DNA from: an uncultured Collinsella sp.
GTDB taxonomy: Bacteria > Actinomycetota > Coriobacteriia > Coriobacteriales > Coriobacteriaceae
Assembly (NCBI GenBank): GCA_902489775.1
Contig: CABUBH010000001.1
Span: 53,431-117,430, forward strand
Length of the DNA: 64,000 nucleotides
Direction of reading: 5' to 3'
Position 1 is the stretch's first letter, and each line of letters opens with the position of its first letter. Below are positions 9,025 to 17,486 of this stretch, one piece after another. The notes beneath the pieces are model-generated. The model was not told where the DNA came from and did not search any database. It saw nothing but the letters and a program-made list of their open reading frames with translations. Made by a program: the position numbers and the translations under genes.

Positions 9025-9055
9025 ATGTGACAAAGGGAAAGTCCCTTTGTCACAT
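9025..9055 (-). terminator. Rho-independent terminator of xpt
   Basis: A perfect 14-bp stem, ATGTGACAAAGGGA and its complement with a 3-base loop, is followed on the minus strand by six T residues. It lies 27 bases after the xpt stop codon and just before the GGQ protein gene. Confidence 0.9.
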
Positions 9056-9082
9056 CGCATACCAATCGCTTGTGTTGCGCGC

Positions 9083-9661
9083 TTAGGCGAAGGTGATCTC
9101 GCCGGTATCGCAGTCCATATCGGCGATGCGGGCTAGGCTCTCAACGCGGAAGCCGCGCTCGCGGAGCTTATCGCCACCGCCCTGGAAGCCCTTCTCCACC
9201 GCAATGCCAATGCCGGATACCTCGGCACCTGCGGCCTCGCAGATCTTGGTAAGACCCTCGAGCGCGCAGCCGTTGGCCAGGAAGTCGTCGATAATCAGGA
9301 CCTTGTCGCCCTCGGACAGGAAGCGCTTGCCAACGATGACCGGGTACTCCTTCTGCTTGGTAAAGGAATAGATGGTCGTGGCATACTGCTCGCCGTCGAG
9401 GTTGATGGACTGTGCCTTCTTGGCAAAGACCACCGGCACGCCGCCAAAATGCTGGGCTGCAATGCAGGCCATACCAATGCCCGAAGCCTCGATCGTCAGG
9501 ATCTTGTTGATCTCGACACCCTCGAACAGACGGGCCCACTCGGCACCCATGTGGTCGAACAGCTCAACGTCGCACTGGTGGTTGAGGAAGGCATCAACCT
9601 TAAGGACGTTACCGGCCTTTACGATGCCGTCATGGCGAATACGATCCTCAAGCTCCTGCAT
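9083..9661 (-). CDS. xpt: Xanthine phosphoribosyltransferase Xpt
   Basis: It salvages xanthine by transfer to PRPP, giving XMP. The 192-residue length and sequence fit the Xpt family: N-terminal [26 protein letters not shown], and the PRPP-binding loop [13 protein letters not shown]. The ATG at 9661 has AAGGGG 7-8 bases upstream. In many Firmicutes xpt is led by a guanine riboswitch; I looked in the 60-base leader and found none. The gene ends at the terminator at 9025-9055, so it is probably monocistronic. Confidence 0.93.
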   Translation of the reverse strand: MQELEDRIRHDGIVKAGNVLKVDAFLNHQCDVELFDHMGAEWARLFEGVEINKILTIEASGIGMACIAAQHFGGVPVVFAKKAQSINLDGEQYATTIYSFTKQKEYPVIVGKRFLSEGDKVLIIDDFLANGCALEGLTKICEAAGAEVSGIGIAVEKGFQGGGDKLRERGFRVESLARIADMDCDTGEITFA

Positions 9662-9860
9662 GGCGCAACCCCTTCTCGCGGCAACGATACCGCGCGATTA
9701 ATAAACGTTGTTCGATAGTCTACCACGGACCTACCCCCGCCCGCCCCACAAGCCTCGTCGCACCATAAAGCCGCAAGACCAGTCAATTTGGGACGGGGCT
9801 CTTTTGACTACCTTTATGAGCCCTTTTCCTCCGTCCCCGGGGGATCATTCGGCGATGCTC

Positions 9861-10020
9861 GCCACGAAATCGGCCCATTTACTACGTTTAACCCGACACC
9901 CACGTCCATACCCCCGACTTTCAAAAACCGGCAGGCTCTCTACCTGCGCTTTTGTTTTTACCAATTGCGCTATGGTTGGAGCCGCGCGGTCAAACGTAGT
10001 AGATGGGCGTGTTTCGTGGC
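9861..10020. repeat. 160-bp inverted-repeat element
   Basis: Imperfect 35-base arms begin with GCCACGAAATC and end with GTTTCGTGGC; the central ACTACGTTT is matched by AAACGTAGT. The loop contains smaller hairpins (GCAGG near 9932 with CCTGC near 9944, and CCAA/TTGG at 9961-9980). It lies in the 377-base gap 9662-10038 between the MFS gene's 3' end and xpt. The gap also holds a weaker stem (GGGACGGGGCTC with GAGCCC and CGTCCC) at about 9791-9837 and no gene. Confidence 0.7.
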
Positions 10021-10038
10021 GGACGCCCCCCAGAAACG

Positions 10039-11343
10039 CTAATGCCGGGCGCGCGTCCTCACCAAACGTACCAATGTGAGCGCAAAGCCCACGGTAGCAA
10101 CCGCCATCAGCACGTAGAATACCAAACGGAAGCCAAAGAGGAACACGTCCGGACGACCCGCCGCATAGCTCGTGACCGTCTCACCTATTACCGCACTCGT
10201 CTGTCCATACAGGATGCGCGACGCCGCCGTAATACCCAGCGCTATGCCCGCATAGCGCGCCAAGCTGCTCAAGCTGCCCGCAAAGCCAAGCGCCTCACGC
10301 GGAGCCGAACCCATATACAGCGAATTATTGGGACTCTGGAAGATCGACGTGCCGCACGACATAAACGCGACGCAGCACACAATCATCAAGATGGAAGAGT
10401 GCTCGTCAAGCGTGCTCACCGCAAAGAGACCGCACACGTACACGCCCAGGCCAACGGCCGTGGGCGCTTCACAACCAACACGGTCGGACACCGAGCCCGA
10501 AAGCGGGCCCACAAAGGCATTCACGACCGGCATCGCCAAAAACAACAGGCCGGAGATATCGGAGCCAAAGCCATGGGCGTCCTGAAAATAGAACGGCAGG
10601 ATAAACTCGGAGGCACCGATACCCACGAACACGATAAGCATGCAGGCCAGGTTAATCGTGAAAGCCGAGCTCGCAAAGCAGCGACGCGCCGCCTCTGTCA
10701 ACGGCATAGGGCGTTCGCCAGCCTCCGGCTTGACATGCGGCAGCGTGTAGAGTCCCACGATAAACGAGATGACGCCAATGGGAAGGTTGATGAGGAAGAT
10801 GCTCTCCCAGGGAAAGCTCGCCACCAGCACGCCGCCGAGCACGGGGCCGCACATCATGCCAAGAGCCACAAAGGTCGCCAGAATGCCCATGGCACGACCG
10901 CGCTCACGCGCCGGAAACGACTCGGTGATGATGCCCATATTGTTGGCCATCGCGGCGGCACAGCCAATGCCCTGCACGAAACGCGCCAAGATAAGCACCT
11001 CGAGCGAAGCCGAAAGCCCGCAAAGCAGCGAGCCACCCGTAAAGACGATCACACCAAGCTGGAACACATTCACCTTGCCGCGCACATCGCCCAAGCGACC
11101 AAACGGCAGCATGGCGACACACGTCGCGAGCAGATACGCCGAGCTCACGAGCTGAATGCGGTCGAGACCCACCCCCAGCTCCTTTTGCATCACTGGGAGC
11201 GCCACCGTCACGATGCTCGCATCCAGACACGCCATAAAGGTCATGGCGAGCACGGTGAACAGAATCGCCCATTTATTCTTACCGTGGGTGTCGCCCTCCA
11301 GGGCAATGTGTTCGCGGCGCAGCTGCTCGGCAGTTTTCTCCAT
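10039..11343 (-). CDS. MFS drug efflux transporter, EmrB/QacA (DHA2) type
   Basis: This 434-residue major facilitator protein has the DHA2 pattern: the first helix ending in FMACLDASIVTVALPVMQKELG, the loop GRLGDVRGKVNVFQLG, and motif C-like GPVLGGVLVASFPWESIFLINLPIG. Proton-driven export of drugs or metabolites is expected from the family; no substrate can be read. The start at ATG 11343 (MEKTAEQL) has AAGGA 7 bases upstream. It lies after the metY terminator and is probably transcribed on its own. Confidence 0.85.
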   Translation of the reverse strand: MEKTAEQLRREHIALEGDTHGKNKWAILFTVLAMTFMACLDASIVTVALPVMQKELGVGLDRIQLVSSAYLLATCVAMLPFGRLGDVRGKVNVFQLGVIVFTGGSLLCGLSASLEVLILARFVQGIGCAAAMANNMGIITESFPARERGRAMGILATFVALGMMCGPVLGGVLVASFPWESIFLINLPIGVISFIVGLYTLPHVKPEAGERPMPLTEAARRCFASSAFTINLACMLIVFVGIGASEFILPFYFQDAHGFGSDISGLLFLAMPVVNAFVGPLSGSVSDRVGCEAPTAVGLGVYVCGLFAVSTLDEHSSILMIVCCVAFMSCGTSIFQSPNNSLYMGSAPREALGFAGSLSSLARYAGIALGITAASRILYGQTSAVIGETVTSYAAGRPDVFLFGFRLVFYVLMAVATVGFALTLVRLVRTRARH

Positions 11344-11373
11344 GTATATCCTTTCTATCGTGCAACTCAAAAA

Positions 11374-11415
11374 CGGGACCCCAATCGCCTACAAACGGTC
11401 ACGATCGGGGTCCCG
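11374..11415 (-). terminator. Rho-independent terminator of metY
   Basis: CGGGACCCC (11374-11382) pairs with GGGGTCCCG (11407-11415), and the minus-strand transcript then continues with TTTTT. It lies 70 bases after the metY stop and before the MFS start. Confidence 0.85.
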
Positions 11416-11484
11416 CCTACGGAATCGGAACTATGAGGACGTCGTCAGCCGAAAAGCCGTCCCACGCCTCGCACGCACGCTAGC

Positions 11485-12768
11485 CTAGCACTGCTCGAGC
11501 GCCTGCTCAATGTCGGCAATCAGATCGGCCGTGTCCTCAAGGCCGCACGACAGGCGCACCATGTCGGCGGAGATGCCGCAGGCGATGAGCTCCTCGTCGT
11601 TCATCTGGCGATGGGTGGCGTTTGCCGGGTGCAGGCAGCAGGTGCGCGCATCGGCCACGTGTGTGGCAATCTGAGCGAGCTTAAGGCTCTTCATAAAGGT
11701 CTCGGCCGCCGCACGACCACCGTTAAAGCCAAAGCTCACGACACCGCAGGTGCCGTTGGGCATGTACTTCTGCGCCATGTCGTAGTACTTGTCGCCCTCC
11801 AGGCCCGGATAGCTCACAAAGCGCACCTTGGGGTGGCTCTGCAGGAACTTGGCGACCGCCAGGCCGTTCTCACAGTGGCGCGGCATACGCACGTGCAGGC
11901 TCTCGAGCGAGCTGTTCAGGAAGAACGCCGCCTGCGGGTTCTGCATGGGACCGAGGTCACGCATAAGCTGCGCAGTAGCCTTGGTGATAAAGGCGCCCTC
12001 GCGACCAAACTTCTCGGCATAGGTCACGCCGTGATAGCTCTCGTCGGGCGTGGTGAGACCCGGGAACTTGTCCGCATGGGCCATCCAGTCAAACTGACCG
12101 TGATCGACAATCACGCCGCCCAGGTAGGCCGCGTGGCCATCCATATACTTGGTGGTGGAGTGCGTGACGATGTCGGCGCCCCACTCAAAGGGGCGGCACA
12201 TCACGGGCGTCGGGAAGGTGTTGTCGACCATCAACGGCACGCCGTGGTCGTGCGCGGCCTTGGCAAAGCGCTCAATGTCGAGCACGGCGAGCGCGGGATT
12301 GGCGATGGTCTCACCAAAGACGAGCTTGGTGTTGGGCTGGAAAGCGGCCTCCAGCTCCTCATCGGTGCAATCGGGAGCGACGAAGGTGCAGGTCAGACCC
12401 ATGCGGCCCATGGTGTGGGCGAGCAGGTTGTACGTACCACCATAGATAGCGGAGCTAGCGACCACGTGATCGCCGGCACCGGCCACGTTAAAAATCGCGA
12501 GGAAGTTCGCGGCCATGCCCGAGCTCGTGAGCATCGCAGCGGTGCCGCCCTCCATCTCGCAGATCTTGGCAGCAACCAGATCGCACGTGGGGTTCTGCAG
12601 GCGGCTGTAGAAGTAACCGGACTCCTCCAGGTCAAACAACTTGCCCATATGCTCGGACGTGTCGTACTTCCACGTGGTGGACTGATAGATAGGCACCTGG
12701 CGCGGCTCCGCATCGCCCGGGCGATAACCGCCCTGAACACACGTGGTACCGATGGTCTGCTCGCTCAT
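11485..12768 (-). CDS. metY: O-acetylhomoserine sulfhydrylase, PLP-dependent
   Basis: It makes homocysteine from O-acetylhomoserine and sulfide, the direct sulfhydrylation route to methionine. The 427-residue length and sequence fit the Cys/Met metabolism PLP family: QVPIYQSTTWKY, SSGMAANFLAIFNVAGAGDHVV, VDNTFPTPVMCRPFEWGADIVTHSTTKYMDGH with the lysine that binds PLP, and LSCGLEDTADLIADIEQAL at the end. The start at ATG 12768 follows AAGGGAG; a frame reaching 13035 runs through the divergent promoter region and is rejected. No SAM riboswitch was seen in the leader. Confidence 0.92.
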   Translation of the reverse strand: MSEQTIGTTCVQGGYRPGDAEPRQVPIYQSTTWKYDTSEHMGKLFDLEESGYFYSRLQNPTCDLVAAKICEMEGGTAAMLTSSGMAANFLAIFNVAGAGDHVVASSAIYGGTYNLLAHTMGRMGLTCTFVAPDCTDEELEAAFQPNTKLVFGETIANPALAVLDIERFAKAAHDHGVPLMVDNTFPTPVMCRPFEWGADIVTHSTTKYMDGHAAYLGGVIVDHGQFDWMAHADKFPGLTTPDESYHGVTYAEKFGREGAFITKATAQLMRDLGPMQNPQAAFFLNSSLESLHVRMPRHCENGLAVAKFLQSHPKVRFVSYPGLEGDKYYDMAQKYMPNGTCGVVSFGFNGGRAAAETFMKSLKLAQIATHVADARTCCLHPANATHRQMNDEELIACGISADMVRLSCGLEDTADLIADIEQALEQC

Positions 12769-12859
12769 ATCTTGCTCCCTTGCTCGGGTTTTGGTTTTAT
12801 TCGGTTCACGATACCGCTCCCGCGCACCCCTCTCAACCCATCCCCCAAGTAGGTTATCG

Positions 12860-12884
12860 GACAAATTAATCAGTTTTGTTTGTC
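12860..12884. repeat. Short dispersed hairpin GACAAATTAATCAG, copy 1
   Basis: GACAAA and TTTGTC flank TTAATCAG and a few bases, followed by CAAATCT. A nearly identical copy, with CAAATCT in the same place, lies at 25443-25471. This copy is in the divergent region between metY and the Cys-rich protein gene. Confidence 0.6.
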
Positions 12885-13003
12885 TCAAATCTGAAAGATT
12901 GTGTTCGATAGCGAAGAACAATGCGATATGCATTAGGGTCTCGATGAGCAAAAGCGCCGGCAAGGGTACCATAGGCGGGTACACCACACTCAAGGAGAGG
13001 CCC

Positions 13004-13450
13004 ATGAAGCAGATCGATACCACCCAGCTCGACACCTCCGCCTGTCAGGCCCAGGCTGCCGAATACCACGCCCGCGGTTTTAACTGCGCGCAGGCCGTCG
13101 CCTGCACGCTCGCGCCCGCCGTTGGGCTCGACCCCGAGACCGCTTTTACGCTCACCGAAGGCTTCGGTGCCGGCATGGGTGGCATGACCGAGACCTGCGG
13201 CGCCATCTCGGGCGCCGTGGCCATCATGGGCTTTGTAATGAGCGACGGCATGGAGAACCCCAAGACCAAGGGGCAGACCTACAAGCTGTCGCGTGAGATC
13301 GCTAAGCGTTTTGGCGAGAAGAACACGACGACCATCTGCGGCACGCTCAAGGGCATTGGCTCGGACCAGGGTCCGCTCCGCAGCTGCCCCGGCTGCATCG
13401 ACGATGCCGTCGAGATCGCTTGCGACGTGCTGAAGCAACTCGCCGAGTAG
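13004..13450 (+). CDS. C_GCAxxG_C_C family probable redox protein
   Basis: This 148-residue protein carries the family signature: NCAQAVACTLA, then GFGAGMGGMTETCGAISGAV, then CGTLKG and a late CPGCIDDAV. The spaced cysteines suggest a redox-active or metal-binding site. Family members are common in anaerobes and are often linked to redox functions, but no reaction is established. The start at ATG 13004 has AAGGAGAGG just upstream. The gene is divergent from metY and ends at the strong hairpin at 13467-13515. Confidence 0.8.
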   Translation: MKQIDTTQLDTSACQAQAAEYHARGFNCAQAVACTLAPAVGLDPETAFTLTEGFGAGMGGMTETCGAISGAVAIMGFVMSDGMENPKTKGQTYKLSREIAKRFGEKNTTTICGTLKGIGSDQGPLRSCPGCIDDAVEIACDVLKQLAE

Positions 13451-13466
13451 GCAGCAACAACAAATT

Positions 13467-13515
13467 ACGACGGCCGGCGCGCTTGGAGTCCATCCAAAAG
13501 CGCGCCGGCCGTCGT
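13467..13515. terminator. Bidirectional hairpin between convergent genes
   Basis: An 18-base arm starting ACGACGGCCGGCGCGC pairs with its complement around a short loop. It separates the convergent Cys-rich protein gene and the YigZ-family gene, whose stop codon is 3 bases away. A T-run is lacking, so termination is inferred from stability and position. Confidence 0.65.
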
Positions 13516-13517
13516 CG

Positions 13518-14156
13518 TTAGAACTCGGCAAACTCGGAAGCGCCGACCTCGATCTCCTCGCGGCCAGCCATAAGCTCGCGCATCTTTGCGCAAAACGGGT
13601 CCTGCTCCCCCGCCTTAAACACCAAGTGAATCGTCACGGCATCCGCGTAATCAGTACCCGAAACCTTGGCGCCCGAGTCCTGCGCCAAACGGAGTACCTG
13701 CTCATACTGCGGATAGGCCACATGCACGTCAACGGGCACAACGCTCGTCATCTCAACGATCTGCCCAGCTTCCTGCGCCGAAGCAACTGCTGCCTGCGTC
13801 GCCGCCGTATAGGCGCGCACCAGACCGCCCGGTCCCAACAACGTGCCGCCAAAATAGCGCGTCACCACACAGCACACGTTTTTGAGGCCCGCACCACGCA
13901 ACACCTCAAGCGTCGGCATGCCGCTGGTTCGGCTCGGCTCGCCGTCATCACTCTGACGCTCGCGGCCATCGACCAAAATCCACGCGGGCACATTATGTCG
14001 AGCATCGTAGTGGCGCTTGCGAATCATCTCGATAAAGGCGTTTGCCTCGTCCTCGGACTCAATATGGACCAGCTGGGCAATAAACCGACTCTTGCGGTCG
14101 ACAAACTCGCCCGTAGCCTCAACATTCGATTGCAAAGTAAAATAGCTGTCCAACAA
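13518..14156 (-). CDS. YigZ/IMPACT family protein
   Basis: This protein of about 212 residues is of the UPF0029 (IMPACT) family. It has the conserved KSRFIAQLVHIESEDEA start region, YDARHNVPAW, and the DDGEPSRTSGMP and TRYFGGTLLGPGGLVRAY motifs. The N-terminal domain is ribosomal-protein-S5-like and the C-terminal is ferredoxin-like (DUF1949). Its bacterial role is unclear; the human relative affects translation control. No ATG fits: two adjacent TTG codons (14156 and 14153) follow GAGGGG, and the second has better spacing. The shorter product would be 211 residues. Confidence 0.82.
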   Translation of the reverse strand: MLDSYFTLQSNVEATGEFVDRKSRFIAQLVHIESEDEANAFIEMIRKRHYDARHNVPAWILVDGRERQSDDGEPSRTSGMPTLEVLRGAGLKNVCCVVTRYFGGTLLGPGGLVRAYTAATQAAVASAQEAGQIVEMTSVVPVDVHVAYPQYEQVLRLAQDSGAKVSGTDYADAVTIHLVFKAGEQDPFCAKMRELMAGREEIEVGASEFAEF

Positions 14157-14252
14157 AGCCCCTCAAACACAAGCAAAGCAACAAACAGCCTCAATAATAC
14201 GGCAAAGGCCGTTTCGGTTGACCCGGTAAAAAGAACGGAGATGCCAATGACC

Positions 14253-14503
14253 AGGCAAAAACAGCGATATGCCAAGGACGGCACCGCCGGTGATTCCGTC
14301 AACGAAAGCGAGAACCCGCCAGCGCGAGCAAGGTGCCTTGAAAGACGAGATCGCAACAGTAATGAAAACGCCGATGAAAAGGCAAAAACAGCGAGACGGC
14401 GTCAGCTGAGTCGATTTGGCCCGAAAGAGGAGGAAGCACGCCTTATGGCGGCGACCGACGAATGAGCGCCAAATCGGCCAGCTGACGCCGTCGCAGCGTC
14501 AAC
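14253..14503. repeat. Structured dispersed repeat, complete copy plus partial copy
   Basis: The complete copy (14380-14503) is AGGCAAAAACAGCGA, a 14-bp outer stem GACGGCGTCAGCTG (14395-14408 with 14479-14492), a second stem CGATTTGGC (14412-14420 with 14468-14476), the core GAAAGAGGAGG, a CGCC-TTAT-GGCG hairpin, CCGACGAATGA and the tail GCAGCGTCAAC. An upstream piece repeats AGGCAAAAACAGCGA at 14253-14267 and carries GCGAGCAAGGTGCCTTG at 14324-14340, which matches the copy at 17487-17595. It fills the 348-base gap between the YigZ-family gene and RNase P RNA; no gene is seen there. Confidence 0.7.
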
Positions 14504-14504
14504 A

Positions 14505-14876
14505 AAGTGCTGAGTGGGCCTATAAGCCGGGTTCTGTCGTGAACGGTCATTTATCTTGTCTGCACGTTACCGCGCAGCTCCACGCACGCTACCCGAACGC
14601 GGACCGGGCCGGCCCATAGCGTTCCTATTCGCGCTTGCTCCGGATGGGGCTTGCCAAGCCGCCGTGTTGCCACGACGCTGGTGGTCTCTTACACCACCGT
14701 TTCAGCTTTTCCCTTTACGCCTTGCGGCGCAGGTGGGAGTCTTCTTTTCTGCGGCGCTTTCCGTCGGATCACTCCGCCCGGCCGTTAGCCGGCATCCCGC
14801 CCTCTGGAGCCCGGACTTTCCTCACGCGTGCCGCAAGCAGCACATCGCGCGACCGTCTGGCCCACTCAGCAGTGCA
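14505..14876 (-). ncRNA. rnpB: RNase P RNA, bacterial class A
   Basis: This is the catalytic RNA of the tRNA 5'-end maturation enzyme. Read on the minus strand it contains the conserved GAGGAAAGTCCGGGCTCC near 14827-14810 and the 3' element ACAGAACCCGGCTTATAGGCC near 14536-14516. The two ends pair as helix P1: TGCTGAGTGGGCC at the 5' end with GGCCCACTCAGCA at the 3' end. The ends given come from this pairing and may be a few bases off. The 3' flank is directly next to the structured repeat ending at 14503. Confidence 0.95.
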
Positions 14877-14961
14877 AGAGTGTAGCACACCGCCACCGCA
14901 GGCAATGGCACAACACAAGCGCTCGACACGATAAACCAAGAACCGCGCTATGCAGTACAAT

Positions 14962-15070
14962 AGGGGTGTCGATGGGCAACGTCGCCAGTCGAGACGCGAC
15001 CGCGCTCCGCACCCCTCCGTCTACTCGGTGCGTTCCCGCCTCCTCCCCGAGGCGGGATGTCGGCATTTTT
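14962..15070 (+). ncRNA. Possible small RNA in the gap between rnpB and rpsA
   Basis: In the 318-base gap 14877-15194 a TACAAT box (14956-14961) is followed by a stem AGGGGTG (14962-14968) with CACCCCT (15010-15016). A second stem, CCCGCCTC (15035-15042) with GAGGCGGG (15049-15056), comes before TTTTT at 15066-15070. No reading frame is convincing. It does not show the SRP RNA core, and a 6S-like fold cannot be excluded. The -35 box is weak. Confidence 0.2.
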
Positions 15071-15141
15071 CATGCACCGACAACCAAATAGCTTGTGGAT
15101 AGCATGGGCAGCATCATGCATCTTGGCACCAAATGCAAAAA

Positions 15142-15168
15142 GGGACCCGTCCATTGCGGACGGGTCCC
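15142..15168 (-). terminator. Rho-independent terminator of rpsA
   Basis: GGGACCCGTCC pairs with GGACGGGTCCC around a 5-base loop, followed on the minus strand by TTTTT. It is 26 bases after the rpsA stop. Confidence 0.92.
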
Positions 15169-15194
15169 TTAAAACAAGTGATCGTCAAACCGAT

Positions 15195-16361
15195 TTACTC
15201 GGCGTCGGTCTCCTCGTCCTTCTTCTCGGAAGGCAGCGGGGTAACCTCGATCTCGACGCCCAGAGTCTCAGCAGCGGACTTCATGGACAGGGAGATACGA
15301 CGACGGTCGAGGTCGATCTCCATGACCTTGACCTGAACCTTGTCGCCCACATGGGTGACCTGAGAAGGCTGATCGACGTGCTTGTTGGCCATCTCGGAGA
15401 TGTGCACCAGGCCCTCGATGCCCTCGCCCAGGTCGACGAAAGCGCCGAACGGGACAAGCTTGGTCACAGTGCCCTCGACGATAGCGCCGACGGGGTACTT
15501 CTTGACCAGTGCGCGCCACGGATCCTCGGTGGTCTGCTTGAGACCCAGGGAGATGCGCTCGCGGTTGAGATCGACGTCGAGAACCTCGACCTCGACCTCC
15601 TGGCCGACCTTGACAACCTCGGAAGGATGGTTGACGTGGTTCCAGGAGAGCTCGGAGATGTGGATGAGGCCGTCGATACCGCCGAGGTCGACGAAGGCGC
15701 CGAAGTCGACGATGGAGGAAACGGTGCCCTGGAGACGCATACCAGACTTGAGCTTGGACAGGATCTCGGAGCGCTCGGCCTTACGGGACTCCTCGAGCAC
15801 GACGCGACGGGAGAGGACGACGTTGTTGCGGTTGCGGTCCATCTCGATGACGCGGGCCTCGATGCGGGTGCCCATGTAAGAGGTGAGGTCCTTAACGCGA
15901 CGGAGGTCGACGAGGGAAGCAGGCAGGAAGCCACGCAGGCCGATGTCGAGAATCAGGCCGCCCTTGACAACCTCGATAACCTCGCCCTCGACGTTCTCGC
16001 CGGAGTTGAACTTCTCCTCGATGCGGTTCCAAGCACGCTCGTACTCGGCACGCTTCTTGGACAGGACCAGACGACCGTCCTTGTCCTCCTTCTGGAGAAC
16101 CAGAGCCTCGATGGGATCACCGAGTGCAACGATGTCTGCAGGGTTAGCGTCCTTGCGGATGGACAGCTCGCGGACCGGGATAACGCCCTCGGACTTGAAT
16201 CCGATGTCAACGAGCACCTCGTCATGCTCGATCTTAACGACAGTGCCGTTAACGAGATCGCCCTCATCAAAGTCGGTAATCGTACCGTCGATGAGGTTGT
16301 TCATCTCCTCCTCGTTGACATCGTCAAGAGAGAAAATGGACGAGTTCTGAATCTCACTCAA
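15195..16361 (-). CDS. rpsA: 30S ribosomal protein S1, four S1 domains
   Basis: It binds mRNA on the small ribosomal subunit and helps initiation. In 388 residues there are four S1 RNA-binding domains, at about 35-105, 118-187, 205-275 and 290-365. The last two are closest to consensus (VDFGAFVDLGGIDGLIHISEL and VPFGAFVDLGEGIEGLVHISE). This is the short actinobacterial form, not the six-domain proteobacterial one. The tail is acidic (SEKKDEETDAE). The start is TTG at 16361 with AAAGGGG about 8 bases upstream. It has its own promoter and terminator. Confidence 0.92.
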   Translation of the reverse strand: MSEIQNSSIFSLDDVNEEEMNNLIDGTITDFDEGDLVNGTVVKIEHDEVLVDIGFKSEGVIPVRELSIRKDANPADIVALGDPIEALVLQKEDKDGRLVLSKKRAEYERAWNRIEEKFNSGENVEGEVIEVVKGGLILDIGLRGFLPASLVDLRRVKDLTSYMGTRIEARVIEMDRNRNNVVLSRRVVLEESRKAERSEILSKLKSGMRLQGTVSSIVDFGAFVDLGGIDGLIHISELSWNHVNHPSEVVKVGQEVEVEVLDVDLNRERISLGLKQTTEDPWRALVKKYPVGAIVEGTVTKLVPFGAFVDLGEGIEGLVHISEMANKHVDQPSQVTHVGDKVQVKVMEIDLDRRRISLSMKSAAETLGVEIEVTPLPSEKKDEETDAE

Positions 16362-16492
16362 AGGTGGACCCCTTTCGAACTACGGGGCCCCGATTGCTAG
16401 GACCTACAGAAGGGTGCGACAAGCACACAACGTTTAGGAACACTCGGGAGCCGACAGATACTAATGTGACGCTTATGCAATCACGTTCGTAT

Positions 16493-16521
16493 AGGTTACG
16501 GGGAAATGAGTTCGATTTCAA
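16493..16521 (-). promoter_or_regulatory. Candidate rpsA promoter
   Basis: On the minus strand TTGAAA (16521-16516) and TAACCT (16498-16493) are spaced by exactly 17 bases, about 130 bases upstream of the rpsA start. The remainder of the 315-base gap 16362-16676 between rpsA and the divergent HAD gene shows no further feature. Confidence 0.35.
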
Positions 16522-16676
16522 GCGTGAACTGCGATTTTTTACTCGTGTGGAGACTTTTTCGTAATCTTATGAACACACGTCTCCGCAACTTGACGATAAC
16601 CAGCCAGGCAATTCGCTTTGGGGTAAAGTATCCGGAGCCAACGACTCTAGATCAAATTTACGAGAAAGGTGCCCGC

Positions 16677-17435
16677 GTGCTCAAAGCAGTCGTTTTCGAT
16701 ATGGACGAAACGCTTCTTAGCATCAACCTCAACGCGTTCATCCTTCGCTATTTTAAGGATGTCTCTTCGATGCTCGCGGATATCGGGCGCCGCAGCCGCG
16801 GTGGCACGATGGCACGCCTCGGCACCATCCTGGTCGACCTCAACGCCAATCGCCGCAGCGGCACGGACAACCGCACCAATCTTGAGTTTTACCAAGAAGA
16901 GGTCGAGCGCCGATGCGGGATCCGCCTCTCCGATCCCCTCATCTACGAGGCGTTTACCTACTATGACCGCGAAGTTCTTCCGTACAAGAACGACGATGTC
17001 ATTAACGCCCACGCCATGCCGGGCGCACACGCCGCGCTCCAGGCCGTACAGGACGCAGGGCTGCGTTGTGCGCTCTTTACCAACCCCAGCTTTCCGCAGG
17101 GGGCCATCGAGTGCCGCATGGGTTGGGGCGACCTGGCCGACGCTCCCTTTGAGCTCGTCACGCACATGGGAAACACCACCCGCTGCAAGCCCGATGCCAC
17201 CTACTATCTAGAGCAGCTTCAGGTGATGGGGCTCGAGCCGCACGAGGTCCTTATGGTGGGCAACGATCCCAAGCGCGACTTCCCGTCCCCCGATTGTGGC
17301 ATCCAAACCGCCTTTGTGGGCCAGGGCAAGCCCAGCCGAGCCACCTGGCGCGGAACCATGGAAGACTTCGCCCGCGACTTTAACGCCGTAGTAGAAGCCT
17401 TCTACGAACACCAAGTAGCCGACGAACTGTCGTAG
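16677..17435 (+). CDS. HAD superfamily hydrolase
   Basis: This 252-residue hydrolase opens with HAD motif I as VVFDMDETLLSIN. Motif II is the Thr in CALFTNPSFP, motif III the Lys in TTRCKPDATYY, and motif IV is DPKRDFPSPDCG. The helical cap is between motifs I and II (about residues 15-120). Phosphatase action on a small phosphorylated metabolite is expected, but the substrate is unknown. I start at GTG 16677, eight bases after AAAGG, because it puts motif I at the N-terminus as usual; the frame stays open upstream but without a binding site. It is divergent from rpsA. Confidence 0.82.
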   Translation: MLKAVVFDMDETLLSINLNAFILRYFKDVSSMLADIGRRSRGGTMARLGTILVDLNANRRSGTDNRTNLEFYQEEVERRCGIRLSDPLIYEAFTYYDREVLPYKNDDVINAHAMPGAHAALQAVQDAGLRCALFTNPSFPQGAIECRMGWGDLADAPFELVTHMGNTTRCKPDATYYLEQLQVMGLEPHEVLMVGNDPKRDFPSPDCGIQTAFVGQGKPSRATWRGTMEDFARDFNAVVEAFYEHQVADELS

Positions 17436-17486
17436 GACCCCTTGCTCCAAACCAAATATCGCCGCAGGTTGAGCACAAGTCAGCGA

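Noticed and set aside
9662..9730. Guanine riboswitch upstream of xpt
   Set aside because: No conserved purine-riboswitch core in the leader.
9925..9985. tRNA-like stretch (minus strand, D-arm-like GCGCAATTGGT)
   Set aside because: No acceptor stem partner, no T-arm and an anticodon loop without U33; short hairpins of the inverted-repeat element explain it.
12769..12900. SAM riboswitch or T-box before metY
   Set aside because: None of the conserved elements is visible.
14024..14356. 110-residue minus-strand frame sharing the segment LSRH-ARxGxFSL with a frame near 17560
   Set aside because: The shared residues come from the structured repeat read in one frame; the frame overlaps yigZ and has no ribosome binding site.
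15057..16400. 447-residue frame antisense to rpsA
   Set aside because: Shadow frame of the S1 domains, with unnatural Leu/Asp/Val/Gly content.
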